Below, piece after piece: positions 9,632-19,291 of a DNA stretch of 64,000 nucleotides. The stretch comes from Actinacidiphila glaucinigra (GTDB lineage: Bacteria > Actinomycetota > Actinomycetes > Streptomycetales > Streptomycetaceae). The stretch is from positions 62,001 through 126,000 of the forward strand of contig NZ_FZOF01000016.1 in the NCBI RefSeq assembly GCF_900188405.1, in the 5' to 3' direction. The notes beneath the pieces are model-generated. The model made no database searches and had not been told where the DNA came from. It saw only the letters and a list, made by a program, of their open reading frames with translations. The stretch's first letter is position 1. Every line of letters starts with the position of its first letter. The position numbers and the translations under genes were made by a program.

Positions 9632-10609
9632 ATGGATTTTAACGTTCTGGGGTTCACGGCGGACGCGGAGCGCGTATATACGGCGCTGGTGGGGATGCCG
9701 CGGTGCACGGCGGCGGAGGTCGCGGACGCGTGCGGCCTTGCCGCGCCCGCGGCGGGGAAGCTGCTGTCCGGCCTGGTCAGGGACGGCCTGGCGGTGCGCA
9801 GCGCGGGGCGGCCGCCGAGGTTCTCCGCCACGGCTCCCGATGTCGCGGTCGGCGCGCTGATCCACGAACGCGAGCAGCAGCTCGGCGAGGCGCGGGCGCT
9901 GGTGCAGCGGCTCGTCGAGACCCACCGGGAGGCGGGCAGGATCAGCCACCCGGACATGGCCGCGGAACTGCTCACGGACCGCGAGGACATCAGCAAGGCC
10001 GTGCACCGGCTGACGACCGGGGCGCGCCGCGAGGTGTGCGCCTTCGACCGTCCTCCGTACGTCGACCGGCCCGGCAGCAACCTCGATGGCCAACTGGAGC
10101 GGCAGCGGACCGGGGTGACCCACCGGGTGATCTACGACCGCGAGGCGGTGGCGTGGCCCGGCAGGCTGCAGGACGACATCATGCCGAGCATGCGGGCCGG
10201 GGAACAGGCCCGGATGCGGCCGGAGTTGCCGCTGAAGCTGGTGATCAGCGACAGCCGGGCGGCGATCATCCCGTTCAGCCTGGCGCCGGGCGGTCAGTCC
10301 GCGGCGTACCTGATCCATCCGTCGCCGATGCTGGTCGCTCTGCAGTCGCTCTTCGAGGCGCAGTGGGAGCGGGCGATCCCGCTGGGGGAGGCGGCGCCCA
10401 CGACTTCGGCGGAACCGGGGCAGCCGGACGCGGAGACGCTGGCCCTGGTCAGCCTGCTGGCTTCAGGGCTCACGGACGCGGCGATCGCCCGCACGCAGGG
10501 CTGGAGCGCCCGGACCACGCAGCGGCGCATCCACCGCCTGATGACGGAACTCGGGGCGTCCACCCGCTTCCAGACCGGACTGGCGGCGGCGCGGCGGGGC
10601 TGGCTCTGA
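9632..10609 (+). CDS. TrmB/LuxR-type transcriptional regulator (325 aa)
   Basis: A transcription factor with two DNA-binding-like ends. Residues 1-65 form a TrmB-like winged helix (AERVYTALVGMPRCTAAEVADACGL region). A central region of about 200 residues is a likely sensor or dimerisation part. Residues about 265-325 form a LuxR-type helix-turn-helix (LALVSLLASGLTDAAIAR, then TTQRRIHRLMTELGA). The architecture is common in Streptomyces, and such genes are frequently next to secreted subtilases. The ATG at 9632 was preferred to upstream in-frame starts because GGGAGCGGG lies just before it and because it begins the conserved wing fold. Control of the neighbouring protease is inferred from the divergent layout. 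Confidence 0.85.
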   Translation: MDFNVLGFTADAERVYTALVGMPRCTAAEVADACGLAAPAAGKLLSGLVRDGLAVRSAGRPPRFSATAPDVAVGALIHEREQQLGEARALVQRLVETHREAGRISHPDMAAELLTDREDISKAVHRLTTGARREVCAFDRPPYVDRPGSNLDGQLERQRTGVTHRVIYDREAVAWPGRLQDDIMPSMRAGEQARMRPELPLKLVISDSRAAIIPFSLAPGGQSAAYLIHPSPMLVALQSLFEAQWERAIPLGEAAPTTSAEPGQPDAETLALVSLLASGLTDAAIARTQGWSARTTQRRIHRLMTELGASTRFQTGLAAARRGWL

Positions 10610-11520
10610 GCCTTAGACCGCGGGCGTAATTCCCTTGCCGAGGGTCGCGGCCCGGTGGCACGGCGGAAAGGAGAAGCTGGTACGGGTGTTGTGCCCATGC
10701 TGGGGCCGCGTCGTTTGCCGGGGGCTGTGGGTGGGTGGATAGTGCCAGAGGTGCGTCCGATGGTTGGGGCGACGTGGCCGTGTGGTGTCCCGGTCTGCGC
10801 CAGGGGCGGCGGGTACCGGCGCCGGGGTGTGCGTGGTCTCGCCGTGAACGCTGCGCGTGACGGGATGATGCCCCCGCACATCACGCCCGCGAGCGCCGCC
10901 CGGTCTGGCACGCGTAGGCGTCCGGGCAGGTCAGTAGCCGCGGTCGTAGATCGCCCGCAGCCACGGTTCGCGACGGCGGGTATGCGGGCCAGTGTGTACG
11001 GGAAAAGCGGCGCGGAATGGCCGCAGGGGCATCGGCGGGTGTGGTGGCAGGGGATCGTCGCGTTCCACGCCTTCAGGTAGTCCTCCGGCGTGACGGCAGG
11101 CGGTGATCCCCGGCGCTGCCACGTACTCGACTTTCCCGGTGTCGGCCGTCCCCGACGACGGCGTCGAAGCCGTCGGCAATCGCGCCCCACTGATCTGCTG
11201 GGTCGAGCGAGAGCCCTGCGATCGCAGCCTGCCGTTCTACTTATGGCGCCCTCGGGGCCGTCCCGACCATGGGCAGGTGGACACCCGATGGCGACCGCGT
11301 CCTCCCTATGGCGAACCCCATCGGCCCCAGCCGTCGTCGGCTACGTCAGCGCGGCCGTAGGGCAGAGCCCCGTCCTGCAGATCAACAGGCTGATGCGGAC
11401 CGCCGTTTCCGAGGTCGGCCCGCTGCCTTGCAGTAGCCGGGGAAGGGGGTGTTCCGCCGACCGTGGAGACGCAAGCCAGTAGCCTGATCGAGCGGAGTTC
11501 GTGAGACATGGGGGTGGTGA
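10610..11520. other. 911-bp stretch with no confident gene
   Basis: Only one weak coding candidate was found here (listed separately at 10931-11179). Other frames are open because of high GC but give low-complexity Arg/Pro-rich translations. Two minus-strand frames carry protein-like pieces in turn (a CxC-containing piece, then a piece ending in WLRAIYDRGY), which hints at a decayed gene. No RNA gene or strong hairpin was identified. Confidence 0.5.
10931..11179 (-). CDS. Possible small hypothetical protein or gene remnant (82 aa)
   Basis: An 82-residue frame with consistent G/C in third codon positions and a protein-like ending (EPWLRAIYDRGY). No domain is recognised. An overlapping minus-strand frame gives an alternative CxC-containing piece over the same bases, so this may be the frameshifted remains of a longer gene rather than an intact small one. 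Not connected to either flanking operon. Confidence 0.3.
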   Translation of the reverse strand: MPTASTPSSGTADTGKVEYVAAPGITACRHAGGLPEGVERDDPLPPHPPMPLRPFRAAFPVHTGPHTRRREPWLRAIYDRGY

Positions 11521-12171
11521 GTGCAGGCGCCTGCGACCGTCGTGCAACTCGTTCTGCTCGTTCTTCTGGTGCTGCCCGGGGTCACCTATCAGTTCGTCCG
11601 GGAACGCCGCCGTGGTCCGGTGCCCGGTGAGCGTGATCTGGGTGAGCGGGTGTTGCGGGCGATCGTCGCGTCGATCGCGCTGGACGCCCTGTACGCAGTG
11701 GTGGCGGGGCCGGCGCTGGTTCGCCTGGCTCGAGGCGCCGGCGGTGGCTGGGACGGCTTCGTGGACCGGCCGCGAGTGGTCGGCTTCGTCGCCGTGGTGC
11801 TGTTCCTCGTCGTGCCGGCCATGGCGGCGGTCACCGTTTCCCTGGTGGATCGGCAGCGGCGCAAGGCTCGGTTCCTGCGCACGCCCAGCGCCTGGGACCA
11901 CGCATTCCGCGACCGCGAACCATGCTTCGTGCGCGTGCGGCTCAAGGACGGCAACTGGGCGGGCGGCTGGTACGGGAACCGGTCGTACGCCTCCTCGTAC
12001 CCCCACCCGGCCGAGCTGTACCTCGAATCGGCGCGCGTGATGGGTGCCGACGGGGCGTTCGGCGTGCGCGTGCGCGGGACGGCGGGCCTGCGGCTGCGGG
12101 CGGAGGACTTCGACGTGCTGGAGTTCGTCGAACCCGGAGAACCGGTGACCGTGCCGGAGGAGGAGCGATGA
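11521..12171 (+). CDS. DUF6338-like membrane protein (216 aa), first gene of CHAT operon
   Basis: A membrane-anchored protein. A hydrophobic N-terminal helix (about residues 6-22, LVLLVLLVLPGVTYQ) is followed by a basic stretch (RERRRG). Two more membrane segments lie near 45-65 and 88-108. The C-terminal half is soluble and contains WGGWYG-like and ELYLESA strands. This pattern fits the actinobacterial DUF6338 family from memory. The start is GTG 11521 after GGGGGTGG. The stop overlaps the ATG of the next gene (ATGA), so it is co-translated with a 55-residue protein and then a TPR-CHAT protease. It may tether the complex to the membrane. Confidence 0.75.
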   Translation: MQAPATVVQLVLLVLLVLPGVTYQFVRERRRGPVPGERDLGERVLRAIVASIALDALYAVVAGPALVRLARGAGGGWDGFVDRPRVVGFVAVVLFLVVPAMAAVTVSLVDRQRRKARFLRTPSAWDHAFRDREPCFVRVRLKDGNWAGGWYGNRSYASSYPHPAELYLESARVMGADGAFGVRVRGTAGLRLRAEDFDVLEFVEPGEPVTVPEEER

Positions 12172-12335
12172 TGGTGCACGAACCCGTGCCCCCGCCCGAA
12201 CCCGATCTCTCGCCAGAAGAGTTGGCACTGCTGCAGGAGGTCGCGGAACGCGGCTACACCCCGAAACGCACGGTCGCCGAACCGGATGAGGCGCCTGGCG
12301 GCCCGGCCGGCACCTCGAACGGCAACGAGGACTGA
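12168..12335 (+). CDS. Small acidic Pro-rich protein in CHAT operon (55 aa)
   Basis: A 55-residue acidic protein with a short predicted helix (SPEELALLQEVAERGY) and a disordered, Pro/Gly/Glu-rich tail. Its ATG overlaps the stop of the DUF6338-like gene by four bases, and the CHAT protease gene begins 18 bases after its stop. No family is recognised. Being sandwiched between a membrane protein and a protease, it could be an adaptor or the protease's substrate. That is inference from position only. Confidence 0.7.
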   Translation: MMVHEPVPPPEPDLSPEELALLQEVAERGYTPKRTVAEPDEAPGGPAGTSNGNED

Positions 12336-12353
12336 CGGGTGGGAGGCGGGCCC

Positions 12354-15300
12354 GTGAACGGCCTGGCCGAGCGGTTCTGGGAGGCGTTCCACGTGGCCCG
12401 GCACAGCGCGGACCCCGCGTCGGTCGAGAAGGCGATCGACCTCGGCCGTGCCGTGCTGGCCGCGGAGGACGTGGCCGAGCGCCGCTTGGTCCTGTCCAAT
12501 CTCGGGGGCCTTTTGCAGACCCGCTACCACCAGACCGGCGACTTCGAGTTCCTGCAGGAAGCCGTCCGCATGGTCACGGAGGCTTACTTACTGGCATACG
12601 AAAGCCCGGAGGACTCGGCCAGCTACGCCAACAACATCGGCATGCTGCTGCATACCGCGTTCGGGCAGAACCAGGACCGTGGAACCCTGGCTGACGCGCT
12701 GGAGTGGAGCCGGACGGCCGTTGACGAGGAACCGTCCACGGAGAAGGCGTTCTACCTGGGTAACCTCATTGTCGCGCTGCGGACGGCGTTCACTGTGACG
12801 CAGGACCTCGCTTCCCTGGCTGAAGCCGTGGAGCATGCGCGGGCCGCCGTCGAGTGCTCTCCCGATGACGTGCTTACCGCGAGGAGTCTGCACTTCCTTG
12901 CCGTGGTCCTGCGCGACTGGTCCCATGAGACCGGGGAGACCGGTGTCGTGGAGGAGGCTGTCGACGCCGCGCGGCGAGCGGTGGAGCTCACGCCGGCCGG
13001 GTCGTCCGACGTGCTCGACCGGTTGAAGAACCTCGCGTACCTTCTCGACGACCGCTACCAGGCTCGCGGAGCGCGGGATGATCTGTCCGAACTGCTTCGG
13101 GTCCGGCAGACGCTGGTGGCCCACACCCCGGTCACCGATCCGCGGCACTCGCAGAACCTCGTCGAGCTGACGACCACGGAACGAGACTGGGCCGCGCTCA
13201 CCGGCGAGCGCCCGAAAGGGACCCCCGACTGGGAACGCGCCGACACCGAAGCCGAAGCGTGCGGCCGCTACGCCGCCGAGTTCGAGCTGACCCGGGACTC
13301 GGCCCTGCTCGAGCGGGCGATCGAGCTGGGACGCTCGGTGGTGGCGGCAACCCCTGCCGGGCACCCACGCCGCGGTGTGCGGCTGGACCACTTCGCTGCG
13401 GCGCTGGCCACTCGCGGTGAAGCGTTCGGGGACCGCGTCGCGCTCGCGGAGGCCGTCGTGATCGAGCGGGAGGCCGTCGCGTGCACATCCGCGGGGAATC
13501 CGCGGCGGGTCCAGTTCATGGGCAACCTCGCCGTCAACCTGCACGCGTTGTTCCATGCAACAGGAGAGCTGGCTCATGTCATGGACGCGATCGACGTTGC
13601 CCGCCGTGCCGCTGAGGTCACGGCAGGGCAGGACCGCCACCCGTATGTACTCGAGATCCTCGCCGCCGTGCTGCACACCCGGTTCCGGGTGACCGGTGAA
13701 CTGCAGGTTCTGTCGGAGGCGGTCGACCGCGCGCGGGAGTCCGTCCGCCTCGGCGCGAGCCTCGTCCCCGGGCAGGCCCGGCGGCTCTCGAACCTTGGCG
13801 CCATACTGTCGGACTGTTTCGTCAGGACGGGCGAGGCGGGCGTGCTCGACGAGGCGATCGACGCGCACCGCGCGGCCACGGATGTGACGGCGGACGGCGA
13901 CCCGGACCGGGCTGTGCGGCTGGCTAATCTCGGCGGTGTGCTGGAGAAGGCGTATGAGAAGTTCGGCGACCGGAACGCGTTGCGGGACGCCATCGCCGCG
14001 CGGCGCGCGTCCGTGGCCGCGACTGCGGAGGACAGCCCGCACTGGCCTCGGTACACCTCGAGCTTGGCCGCTGCGCTCGGCGACTGGTGCACGAACCCCG
14101 TCGCGCCCGCCGTCGCGCGACGGGACCCGCCGGATCCGCAGGTCCTCGCCGAGGCGGTCGGCCTGGCCCGGAGTGCGGCGCGGAGGCCCGAGCAGGACGC
14201 CTATTGGCGGGCGAGTTCACTGACCCGGGTCGCCGACGTGCTGGCGCTCGGCTTCCGGCACTTCGGCGACGGCGACGCGCTGGCCGAGGCACTCGGCTGC
14301 TATCGGGAGGCCGCGGCGTCTGCCGGATCGCCGACGGCGAGTCGGGCGGAAGCGGCGGACCGGTGGGGCGCTCTGTCAGCCGAGGCGGGGCAGTTCGACG
14401 TGGCCGCCGAGGGGTACGCCGCCGCGGTCCGGCTGCTGCCCCGGCTTGCCGGGCGCCGCCTGGGCCGCGAGGACGCCCAGTACTGGCTCGGCCGGTTCGC
14501 CGGGGTTGCCGCCGACGCGGCTGCGTGCGCGCTGGCCGTCGGCGACGAGGTGAGCGCGGTGACCCTGCTTGAATCCGGGCGCTGCGTGCTCGCTGCCCAG
14601 GCACTCGACAGCCGCAGCGATCTTTCCGGTCTGCGCGAGCAGGCACCCGAGCTGGCCGAGCGCTTCCGGACGCTCACCGCGGAGTTCGAAACCGACACCA
14701 CGAGCGACCGCGTGGCGCTCGCCGACGAGCTCGACGCGGTGACCGACCGGATCCGTGCGCTGCCCGGGATGGAGCGGTTCCTACGGCCGCCGCTGCTCAC
14801 CGACCTCACCGCGCAGGCGCACGAGGGCCCGATCGTGTACATCAACGTCAGCCGGTACCGGTGTGACGCGCTGATCGTCACTGCGGACGGGGTCCGGTCA
14901 CGCGCGCTGGACGGTCTGAGCGAAGAGACCGTGAGTCACCGCGTACGCGCTCTGCACACCGCGTTCACGGAAGGGCGGCTGATCGCCGAGCAGGCGATCC
15001 ATGACACGCTCGAGTGGCTGTGGGACACCGTCGTGGGCCCTGTGCTGGGCGAACTGAGGCTGACGGCGGAACCGGCGGCGGATGGTCCGTGGCCAAGGAT
15101 CTGGTGGGCCCCGGTCGGATCGCTCAGCCTGCTCCCGCTGCACGCGGCGGGCCACCACCGCGACGGCGGACCTGTGCTCCTCGACCGCGTCGTCTCCTCG
15201 ACGACGCCGACGATCCGCGCCCTGGGGCACGCCCGCGCGGGCCGCCGCGACGACCGGAACGAGCCGCGGCTGCTGGTGGTCGCGATGCCGCACACTCCGG

Positions 15301-15857
15301 ACGCCCCGGACCTGCCCGGTACACAGGCCGAAGCAGACCACCTGGCCGCTCTCATACCCGGCGCCACGGTCCTGGTCGGCGCGGACGCGACTCGTGACGC
15401 CGTTCTCGACGCATTGCCGGCCAGTGGCTGGGCGCACTTCGCCTGCCACGGGTACAGCGACCCGGACAACCCTTCGGACAGCCACCTCGCGCTGCACGAC
15501 CACGATCGCACGCCGTTTCGGGTGTTGGACATTTCCGGGCTGCGCCTGCGGAACGCGGAGTTCGCTTTCCTGTCGGCCTGCGATACGGCCCGCACCACCG
15601 CGCGCCTGTCCGACGAGGCGATCCACCCGTTGGCGGCTTTTCAGATAGCCGGGTTTTCCCAGGTGGTCGGCACGCTCTGGCGCGTCGACGACGCCGTGGC
15701 ACCAGCCTTCAGTCAGCAGATCTACGGCGAGTTGATCGCGGATCGATCCGGTGCGTTGTGCGCGTCGGCGGCGGTCCATCGCACGGTCAGGCGGCTGAGG
15801 ACGAAGTATCCGAACCTGCCGTCGGTGTGGGCCGCGCACGTCCACGCGGGCGCCTGA
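12354..15857 (+). CDS. TPR-repeat CHAT-domain protease (1167 aa)
   Basis: A large caspase-like protein. Residues about 1-830 form TPR-like helical repeats with the recurring LxEAVxxxRxAVxxTPxxxPxRxxxLxNLGxxL pattern found in Streptomyces TPR-CHAT proteins. Residues about 860-1160 form the CHAT peptidase domain. The predicted catalytic His1032 lies in HFACHG and Cys1076 in FLSACDTA, both intact. The start GTG 12354 was chosen over an in-frame GTG 15 bases upstream because GGGAGG lies seven bases before it. It is the third gene of an operon with a DUF6338-like membrane protein and a 55-residue protein. CHAT proteases act in programmed cell death and phage-defence circuits in other bacteria; the substrate here is unknown. 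Confidence 0.9.
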   Translation: MNGLAERFWEAFHVARHSADPASVEKAIDLGRAVLAAEDVAERRLVLSNLGGLLQTRYHQTGDFEFLQEAVRMVTEAYLLAYESPEDSASYANNIGMLLHTAFGQNQDRGTLADALEWSRTAVDEEPSTEKAFYLGNLIVALRTAFTVTQDLASLAEAVEHARAAVECSPDDVLTARSLHFLAVVLRDWSHETGETGVVEEAVDAARRAVELTPAGSSDVLDRLKNLAYLLDDRYQARGARDDLSELLRVRQTLVAHTPVTDPRHSQNLVELTTTERDWAALTGERPKGTPDWERADTEAEACGRYAAEFELTRDSALLERAIELGRSVVAATPAGHPRRGVRLDHFAAALATRGEAFGDRVALAEAVVIEREAVACTSAGNPRRVQFMGNLAVNLHALFHATGELAHVMDAIDVARRAAEVTAGQDRHPYVLEILAAVLHTRFRVTGELQVLSEAVDRARESVRLGASLVPGQARRLSNLGAILSDCFVRTGEAGVLDEAIDAHRAATDVTADGDPDRAVRLANLGGVLEKAYEKFGDRNALRDAIAARRASVAATAEDSPHWPRYTSSLAAALGDWCTNPVAPAVARRDPPDPQVLAEAVGLARSAARRPEQDAYWRASSLTRVADVLALGFRHFGDGDALAEALGCYREAAASAGSPTASRAEAADRWGALSAEAGQFDVAAEGYAAAVRLLPRLAGRRLGREDAQYWLGRFAGVAADAAACALAVGDEVSAVTLLESGRCVLAAQALDSRSDLSGLREQAPELAERFRTLTAEFETDTTSDRVALADELDAVTDRIRALPGMERFLRPPLLTDLTAQAHEGPIVYINVSRYRCDALIVTADGVRSRALDGLSEETVSHRVRALHTAFTEGRLIAEQAIHDTLEWLWDTVVGPVLGELRLTAEPAADGPWPRIWWAPVGSLSLLPLHAAGHHRDGGPVLLDRVVSSTTPTIRALGHARAGRRDDRNEPRLLVVAMPHTPDAPDLPGTQAEADHLAALIPGATVLVGADATRDAVLDALPASGWAHFACHGYSDPDNPSDSHLALHDHDRTPFRVLDISGLRLRNAEFAFLSACDTARTTARLSDEAIHPLAAFQIAGFSQVVGTLWRVDDAVAPAFSQQIYGELIADRSGALCASAAVHRTVRRLRTKYPNLPSVWAAHVHAGA

Positions 15858-16512
15858 TTTCGCACTCCGTCGTATCGGCGGTTGACCCGCAGTCGACTCG
15901 GCCGACTGCGTCGGTAGCTGTCTGTCATCGGCATCCGCTCGTGGCTCCCCTTTGTGTCAAGCCGTGGGATCGGTTTTGATCTCGGGCCAGATGAGCCGCT
16001 GAACGAGGTGCGGACCGCCGCCACACGGGCCTTCGAGGTCGTGCTCGGCGCTGCAGGCGCCACGTATGAGACCGGTGTTTTCACGAGGACGGTGCCGACC
16101 GGCCAGAGCCGCAGGCCGCGCCGTTCAGCCGGGCGCCGGGACAAGAGTGCACTCATATTCCCTCAGGACACTCCAGACCGACCACCGGTTGCACCCCTTT
16201 GCCAGGCGCCCGAAGGGAAACCCGGAAGGTGAGCATGGTCTGACCCACCAGCCCACACCTCGCGACCCACGCGTCGCGCCCCGCCGTCCGAGGTTGCACC
16301 CGGTTTGTCCGGCTCTTCAGCGGCCGCATGCGTCAGCAGGGCACAATCGCGGTGACGGCGGCCCCGGTTGCTGGAGACGGAGTACCCGCGGGGTGAGATG
16401 CGGGCTTCCGGCTTCTCCGTTCAACCCCTTCGTGCCGCTGATCAACGAGTTGGCGGCGAACGACGAGGAGTGACCTGGCAACGGTTCCCCCTCGCCGTCC
16501 GTTGTCACGCGA
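15858..16512. other. 655-bp intergenic stretch, no gene recognised
   Basis: This lies between the rightward CHAT gene and the leftward DUF2786 gene. One plus-strand frame ends in PFNPFVPLINELAANDEE at 16473, which reads like the tail of a protein but has no credible upstream domain or start. Probably decayed DNA. No strong hairpin was seen. Confidence 0.45.
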
Positions 16513-18858
16513 TCAGTCGACCAGTTGCTCAGTGGGTGTGTCGGGAACGATGGTCGGCCCACCGATGTCGGCTCGTCGGCCGTCGACGCGGCCTTGCCAG
16601 TAGCCCGTACCCTTGAACTTCGTGGGCCGAGTCTTGCCCAGCTTGGGATAGCGGTCGTTCAGATGTGCGGTCACCAAGGTCGACCGGTCGGCGAGGACCA
16701 GGGCCACACTGCGACTCGACCTTTCCGTGCCCTCCGCTGCCTTCTGTTCGTGCTCGGCGGATGCCCGCGCCGCCTCATGCGCGGCCTTGACCCGGTCGGT
16801 CACCTCACGGATGAACCCGAGCATCCAGGAACGCTTGTAGGCGCGCGCGTCCTCCGCCGCCGGTCGGTGGAGGCGGTCGGCGCGGTCGGCTCCGTCCAGC
16901 ATCTGCAGCCTCAGGCTGGCGAACAGGACCTCGCTCGCTTGGATGTCGCCTTCGAAACCGAAGAGGTGGACCCGGTGCCGGTGCGTCTTGCCTCCGGGAT
17001 AGACCGAACGGCAGCGCATGGCCCCGGCGATCCAGCTGAGCAGCCGTCGCATCTCCTTGGCGTAGGGCGGGTGGACCTCGACGACCTTGTCCATGGGTCC
17101 TGCGGGTCGGTCCAGGTCTTCGAGCATGGCCTGTTCGATGCCGTACTTGGCCATGAGTTCCGTGGCCTTGGCGAGGAAGGCGCGGGCCTCCTCCTCCGTA
17201 GCGGCCTGGTCCTCCGCCTTACGGAGCAGGGCCCGGACCTTGCCGAGTAGTTCGGGCGGAAGGGCGCCGTTCGCGGTGCGGCGGGGGGAGGTGGCACCAC
17301 CCGGGCCCGGGGAGTGGATCCCGCCGGGACCGGTGTCGGAACCGGGGCCCTTCTTTCCGTCGGACCCGGTGGTCCCGTCCGCGTTGTCCGAGCTCTCCTC
17401 CTCATCGGCCAGGAGGTCGGCGAGGTCCTCCGGGTCGGGAACCAGGTCCGCCAATGCGGCCAGGGCCCAGCGCCGGTAGGCCTTGGCGTCGTCTTCGCGC
17501 ACATGGGCGCGGACCGAGCGCAGGGTGCGTACTGTTCCGTCCGGGTGAACCGTCAGGAACTCCAGCCTGGCATGGCCGAGTTGTGCCAGCGCGAGAAGCG
17601 CGCACAAGTCGAAGGCGCTGTCCGGCTCATACGGGACGTCGATGCCGGGATGGGGATACCAGTCCGCCGACTCGTCGGCCTCGTCGAAGAATCCCTCGAA
17701 CAGCGAGGGGCCTGGGACCGTCACGTTGTCGTCGCCCGTCCGGACGCGGACGACGGAGGCCGACGGCCGTCCCGAGTAGGCGAGGGCGGCGGCCTTCTCT
17801 TTCGGGGAGGTGACGATGTGGTACCAGACGGGCACGGAACCCCGCATCCCCTGCCAGGTCGTCTCTCCCCGCTCGTGGTGCTCACGCGCCTGCCGTACCA
17901 AGTCCGCGCTGGGGGCCCCGTCGCACCAGGCGTCCTCGTCCGATTGCACCTGCCAGTCGAGGAACATGTCCAGGTAGTCAGAGGCATTGCGGTGTGCGTC
18001 AGGCCGACTGCCGTTCAGGAGCGCGCGTTCGCAGGCGGAGAGCGCGTCGACGACGGGCTGCAGCACCAGCATGGCGTAGCGCTTGACGGTCTCGGACAGC
18101 TCCGCCAGGAAGGCCCGTGTGGCCTCGGACCCGGTTGCCTGCTGGGCTTTGCGCCACGCTTCGAGCTGGTCGGTGCAGGCCTGCTGTTCCGCCAGCCACC
18201 TCAGGTGTCCCGCGCCCTGAAGATGCTCCTCGCGCAGCAGAACGGCGTCCTCGACGGCGGCGGCCGTTCGGGGCGACCTGAGCACCGCGTGGGCGAGCAG
18301 TCTCAGCGGTTCGGGTTCCGAGGCGAAGAACTCCCCAGGCGTGACGAGCGTACGACCGTGCTGTCTAGGCGCCTGCTCGGGCTCGTCGATGTCGCCGTTC
18401 CAAGGAATCTCTGCGGACCAGCGCGAGCGCCACTCGGCGAAGTCCCGTGCGGGATCACCGGTGCGCGGCTGATGCCGTCTCCACCACCACAGGGCCATCT
18501 CCTCCCATGCGGCGGCGTTCCACGACCAGACGGCCTGCTCACCGCAGGTCGCCAGCCGCGAACGGAGCGCTCGGGCTGCGCCCGTCAGGTCGTGGCGGTG
18601 CCCGCCCGGAATCAGGCGCTCGAGCAGGCGAACCGTCTCCGTCACAGGGCGGGCGCGCGCCTCGTCCGTGGCCACCCTGGCCACGGTGACTGCCGCGGCT
18701 AGGCGCCGCTCCCCGAGATCGGCTGGTAGCAGCTTGTACAGATCCGGGCCGGCGCTCTCAAGCACGTTGGCAAGGTCCTGGATCCTGCTTTCGATCCACT
18801 CCTTACGCGCCTGCCGGAACTCCACCGCCGAGGGTCCGTCTGCGCGGTTGTCCGTCAT
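16513..18858 (-). CDS. DUF2786-domain protein (781 aa)
   Basis: A large soluble protein. The N-terminal 480 residues are mostly helical with no recognised domain. An acidic Gly/Ser/Pro-rich linker (about residues 480-530) leads to a C-terminal DUF2786 domain (about 532-580; LLGKVRALLRKAEDQAATEEEARAF region) and an associated metal-protease-like region (HRHRVHLFGFEGDIQASEVLF). DUF2786 proteins are often phage- or plasmid-linked and of unknown activity. The ATG at 18858 has GGGGGGAAAT immediately upstream, so it is preferred to a GTG 12 bases earlier. It stands alone with no operon partners. The domain identification is from memory of the family; its function is not known. Confidence 0.8.
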   Translation of the reverse strand: MTDNRADGPSAVEFRQARKEWIESRIQDLANVLESAGPDLYKLLPADLGERRLAAAVTVARVATDEARARPVTETVRLLERLIPGGHRHDLTGAARALRSRLATCGEQAVWSWNAAAWEEMALWWWRRHQPRTGDPARDFAEWRSRWSAEIPWNGDIDEPEQAPRQHGRTLVTPGEFFASEPEPLRLLAHAVLRSPRTAAAVEDAVLLREEHLQGAGHLRWLAEQQACTDQLEAWRKAQQATGSEATRAFLAELSETVKRYAMLVLQPVVDALSACERALLNGSRPDAHRNASDYLDMFLDWQVQSDEDAWCDGAPSADLVRQAREHHERGETTWQGMRGSVPVWYHIVTSPKEKAAALAYSGRPSASVVRVRTGDDNVTVPGPSLFEGFFDEADESADWYPHPGIDVPYEPDSAFDLCALLALAQLGHARLEFLTVHPDGTVRTLRSVRAHVREDDAKAYRRWALAALADLVPDPEDLADLLADEEESSDNADGTTGSDGKKGPGSDTGPGGIHSPGPGGATSPRRTANGALPPELLGKVRALLRKAEDQAATEEEARAFLAKATELMAKYGIEQAMLEDLDRPAGPMDKVVEVHPPYAKEMRRLLSWIAGAMRCRSVYPGGKTHRHRVHLFGFEGDIQASEVLFASLRLQMLDGADRADRLHRPAAEDARAYKRSWMLGFIREVTDRVKAAHEAARASAEHEQKAAEGTERSSRSVALVLADRSTLVTAHLNDRYPKLGKTRPTKFKGTGYWQGRVDGRRADIGGPTIVPDTPTEQLVD

Positions 18859-19291
18859 ATTTCCCCCCACCTATGTATGAGTGATCATCTTAAGAAGGCG
18901 CACGTAGGCATTCACAACCCTCCGGCGCCAGTGGTGCTCGTGGACGGCGGCAAGCAGCACCGGTCGCGACAGGTGGGAGAGCAGCAGTCGTGGTCTGGCA
19001 GTGAAGGCGCGGTCCCGGCTGGTGGCGGTCTTGTACACCCAGGGTCATGCCCACTCTTGTGCCGTCGTCCCTGTGCCCGGGTACAGCAGTTATGGGCTGT
19101 CACGTGCGGGGCATGTTGGCCCGGGGGTGGATGGGCGCTGTCGTCGGGCATGGCGATTCGCCCCGTCTGCGTCCGCACAGGGTTGACTCGTGCCGCCGCT
19201 TCGGCTTGCACCCGCAGGCGATGTGCATGACCTTTGCTGACTACGTCGGCATGGGTCATCTGCCGGACGGTGAGGAACAGGGCGTGCCCTA
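18859..19291. other. 433-bp intergenic stretch, nothing recognised
   Basis: This lies between the barstar gene stop and the DUF2786 gene start, both leftward. Frames are open but lack protein-like composition. The promoter of the DUF2786 gene should lie at its right end, but no clear -35/-10 pair could be picked by eye. Confidence 0.5.
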
